Shown piece after piece: positions 8,129 through 13,776 of a DNA stretch of 13,776 bases. The stretch comes from JACQAI01 sp035507915 (GTDB lineage: Bacteria > Pseudomonadota > Alphaproteobacteria > Elsterales > Elsteraceae). The position numbers and the translations under genes were made by a program. The stretch spans positions 1 through 13,776 of the forward strand of contig DATJNS010000042.1 in NCBI GenBank assembly GCA_035507915.1. Direction: 5' to 3'. The notes beneath the pieces are model-generated. The model did no database searches, was not told the origin of the DNA, and worked only from the letters and a program-made list of their open reading frames with translations. Numbering within the stretch: the stretch's first letter is position 1; each line of letters opens with the position of its first letter.

Positions 8129-9415
8129 ATGAGCGACCTCACGGCACTGACCGCGTCCGAGGTGCTGAGCCTCTATCGCGGTGAGAAGGCCTCGCCGGTC
8201 GAAGTCGTCGAGGCGTGCCTCGCCCGGATCGCAGCACGCGACGTCGCGGTACGCGCGTGGGAACATGTCGACGCCGACCACGCCCTCGCCCAGGCGCGCA
8301 GCCTGCGATCCGATGCCGCCGGATTGCTCCATGGGGTGCCGATCGGCTTCAAGGACATCGTCGACACCGCCGAGTTGCCCACCGCCTACGGCTCGCCGAT
8401 CTATGCAGGACACCGCCCGGCGCGCGACGCCGTTTGCGTGACCACCTGCCGTGCCGCCGGGGGCCTGGTGCTGGGCAAGACCGTCACGACCGAGTTTGCC
8501 GGTCGGAACCCCGGCAAGACCGCGCATCCGCTCGATCCGTTGCACACGCCTGGCGGCTCGTCGAGCGGCTCCGCCGCGGCGGTCGCCGATCGGCACGTCT
8601 ATCTCGCGATCGGCAGCCAGACGGCAGGGTCCACCATCCGTCCGGCCGCCTATTGCGGGGTCCACGCCCTGACACCCAGCAGCGGCTCGGTATCCTTCGG
8701 CGGAATGAAGCATCTGTCCGAACGGCTGGACAGGATCGGCTTGTTCGCTCGCTCGGTGCCCGACCTCGCGCTGTTCCGCGCGGCGCTGGTCGGCGCGCGA
8801 GCGGCGGCGATTGCGCCGGTCTCCGGGAAACTTCGCGCCGGCTTGTGCCGAACGCCGTATTGGGACCGCGCGAGCTCGGCCGTGCGCGCCGCGATCGAAG
8901 TCGCCGCGTCGCGGCTCGAGGCCGCCGGCGTCGCGCTTCGGGAGATCGCCTACCCGGACACGTTCGGCGATGCCGAGGAGCTGTGCTGGCAAGTGATCGA
9001 GTTCGAGGCCGCACGCAATTTCGCCGGGGACTATGCGAGGCGCCCCCAATCCCTGTCGGCGTGGATGCGCGCCTCGATCGAACGCGGGACGCGCCGTGGA
9101 CCCGAACAGCACGAAGCCAATCTGAGACGGCTCGCGGTCGCGGAAGCCTGTTTCGACACGATCTTCGAGACGGTCGATTTTCTGCTGGCGCCCTCGGCCG
9201 GCGAGGAAGCGCCGCTCGGCCTGTCCGACACCGGGTCGCCGATCTTCAACCTGCCGTTTCACATCGCCGGACTGCCGGCGGTCAGTCTGCCATTGGGCGT
9301 CGGCCCCGGTGGTTTGCCGATCGGGCTGCAGGTCATCGGGCCGCGCTACGCCGATGGAAGGCTGCTCGACGTCGCGGCCGCGATCGAGGCACGTCTCGGG
9401 GTCGCCTCCGCGTGA
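8129..9415 (+). CDS. Amidase-signature family hydrolase
   Basis: This is a probable cytoplasmic amidohydrolase of the Ser-cisSer-Lys amidase-signature family, 428 residues. Lys75 lies in HGVPIGFKDIVDT, cis-Ser144 in TPGGSSSGSAAAVA and nucleophile Ser168 in SQTAGSTIRPAAYCG. As I recall malonamidase E2 (K62, S131, S155), the spacings of 69 and 24 residues are identical. The oxyanion segment is TAGS where many relatives have TGGS. No signal peptide is seen, so it should act on substrate after import. The ATG at 8129 follows AAGGAG by 6 nt, 11 nt after the second permease. The last four codons lie in the right repeat copy. It could hydrolyse a free amide, a ureide or an aryl-amide. A GatA role is unlikely because no gatB or gatC is adjacent and the protein is shorter than usual GatA. 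Confidence 0.92.
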   Translation: MSDLTALTASEVLSLYRGEKASPVEVVEACLARIAARDVAVRAWEHVDADHALAQARSLRSDAAGLLHGVPIGFKDIVDTAELPTAYGSPIYAGHRPARDAVCVTTCRAAGGLVLGKTVTTEFAGRNPGKTAHPLDPLHTPGGSSSGSAAAVADRHVYLAIGSQTAGSTIRPAAYCGVHALTPSSGSVSFGGMKHLSERLDRIGLFARSVPDLALFRAALVGARAAAIAPVSGKLRAGLCRTPYWDRASSAVRAAIEVAASRLEAAGVALREIAYPDTFGDAEELCWQVIEFEAARNFAGDYARRPQSLSAWMRASIERGTRRGPEQHEANLRRLAVAEACFDTIFETVDFLLAPSAGEEAPLGLSDTGSPIFNLPFHIAGLPAVSLPLGVGPGGLPIGLQVIGPRYADGRLLDVAAAIEARLGVASA

Positions 9416-9447
9416 TTCGATCGATGGATGCCGGTGTCGGCGATCTT
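9402..9447. repeat. 46-bp direct repeat, right copy
   Basis: It is the ungapped partner of 4254-4299 (42/46 identical). It begins 11 bases before the amidase stop codon and runs 32 bases beyond it. Its dyad is slightly degraded: TCGCC (9402-9406) and GGCGA (9439-9443) flank ATCGAT (9420-9425), all centred at 9422.5. It marks the right border of the plus-strand operon. Confidence 0.85.
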
Positions 9448-9512
9448 GCCGGGTGACGGGGGCCTACCCGCGACCTGCGATGAATGCGAGTTTGACGGAC
9501 GGTGCTCGCCGG

Positions 9513-9531
9513 GTGCCTACGGTCCAGGCAC
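9513..9531 (+). repeat. Inverted repeat after the amidase gene, no T-run
   Basis: GTGCCT (9513-9518), a 7-nt loop and AGGCAC (9526-9531) form a 6-bp stem about 100 nt after the amidase stop. No T-run follows on the plus strand, so it is not a standard intrinsic terminator. It is the only clear hairpin available to the operon before the rpoC terminator. Confidence 0.4.
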
Positions 9532-9538
9532 GATTAGC

Positions 9539-9577
9539 AAAAGAAAAACGGCCGGCACTCGCAGGAGCGCCGGCCGT
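9539..9577 (-). terminator. Intrinsic terminator of rpoC
   Basis: On the minus strand ACGGCCGGC and GCCGGCCGT form a 9-bp GC-rich stem (9577-9569 with 9556-9548), with a further CTC/GAG pairing in the loop. The stem runs directly into TTTTTCTTTT. It starts 20 nt after the rpoC stop codon. No T-run follows on the plus strand, so it should terminate only rpoC transcription. Confidence 0.92.
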
Positions 9578-9597
9578 CGTCGCTTGTGGCGCTGGAC

Positions 9598-13776
<4,179 letters not shown>

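Larger units (their letters stand above)
4254..9447 (+). other. Putative inserted cassette: ABC importer plus amidase operon bounded by direct repeats
   Basis: Five plus-strand genes lie between two 46-bp direct repeats, within a region otherwise coded entirely on the minus strand. Recombination between the repeats would delete 5,148 bp and leave one repeat between the rpoC terminator and the DUF5681-like gene. No integrase, transposase or terminal inverted repeats typical of an IS element are visible. The insertion model is therefore inferred from the repeats, the strand switch and the broken rpoC-rpsL neighbourhood. The alternative is that the repeat is a dispersed intergenic element that happens to lie at both ends. 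Confidence 0.45.

Noticed and set aside
7982..9262. 426-residue minus-strand open frame opposite the amidase
   Set aside because: It is antisense to a gene with an intact catalytic triad, and its composition is typical of a shadow frame.

Overview
This GC-rich window looks like a chromosomal segment of an alphaproteobacterium, possibly Rhodospirillales-like. The RpoC, EF-G, S7 and S12 sequences are of that type, and the DUF5681-like gene fits. The finer assignment is inference.

Layout. At the left, on the minus strand, is the start of the str operon, read right to left: rpsL (2830-3201), rpsG (2344-2814), fusA (223-2298) and the first 66 codons of tuf (1-200). It has a recognisable sigma70-type promoter (3392-3420) with a GC-rich discriminator, and a leader of about 180 nt holding two terminator-like hairpins. 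Upstream, still on the minus strand, is a DUF5681-like gene (3556-4251). At the right, also on the minus strand, is nearly all of rpoC (9598 to the window edge), ending at a strong intrinsic terminator (9539-9577).

Between rpoC and the DUF5681-like gene lies a five-gene operon on the opposite (plus) strand. Its genes are an ABC permease (4486-5292), a Tat-type NitT/TauT/SsuA-family substrate-binding protein (5343-6395), an ATPase (6443-7264), a second, different permease (7251-8117) and an amidase-signature hydrolase (8129-9415). The tight spacing (overlap of 14 nt, gaps of 11-50 nt) argues for one transcript. A -24/-12 (sigma54) promoter candidate sits about 30 nt before the first start codon. 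The simplest reading is uptake of a small, probably amide-containing compound followed by hydrolysis in the cytoplasm, perhaps under nitrogen control. The substrate cannot be read from sequence.

Most notable structure. The plus-strand operon is bracketed by a 46-bp direct repeat (4254-4299 and 9402-9447, 42/46 identical, ungapped). Both copies share a concentric dyad: an ATCGAT core with TCGCC/GGCGA arms on the same axis. The left copy contains the ribosome-binding site of the DUF5681-like gene, and the right copy contains the amidase stop codon. Recombination between the copies would remove exactly 5,148 bp and restore a simple rpoC - DUF5681 - rpsL order. This suggests the operon is an inserted cassette that separated the usually adjacent rpoC and rpsL. 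No recombinase or transposase gene lies inside it.
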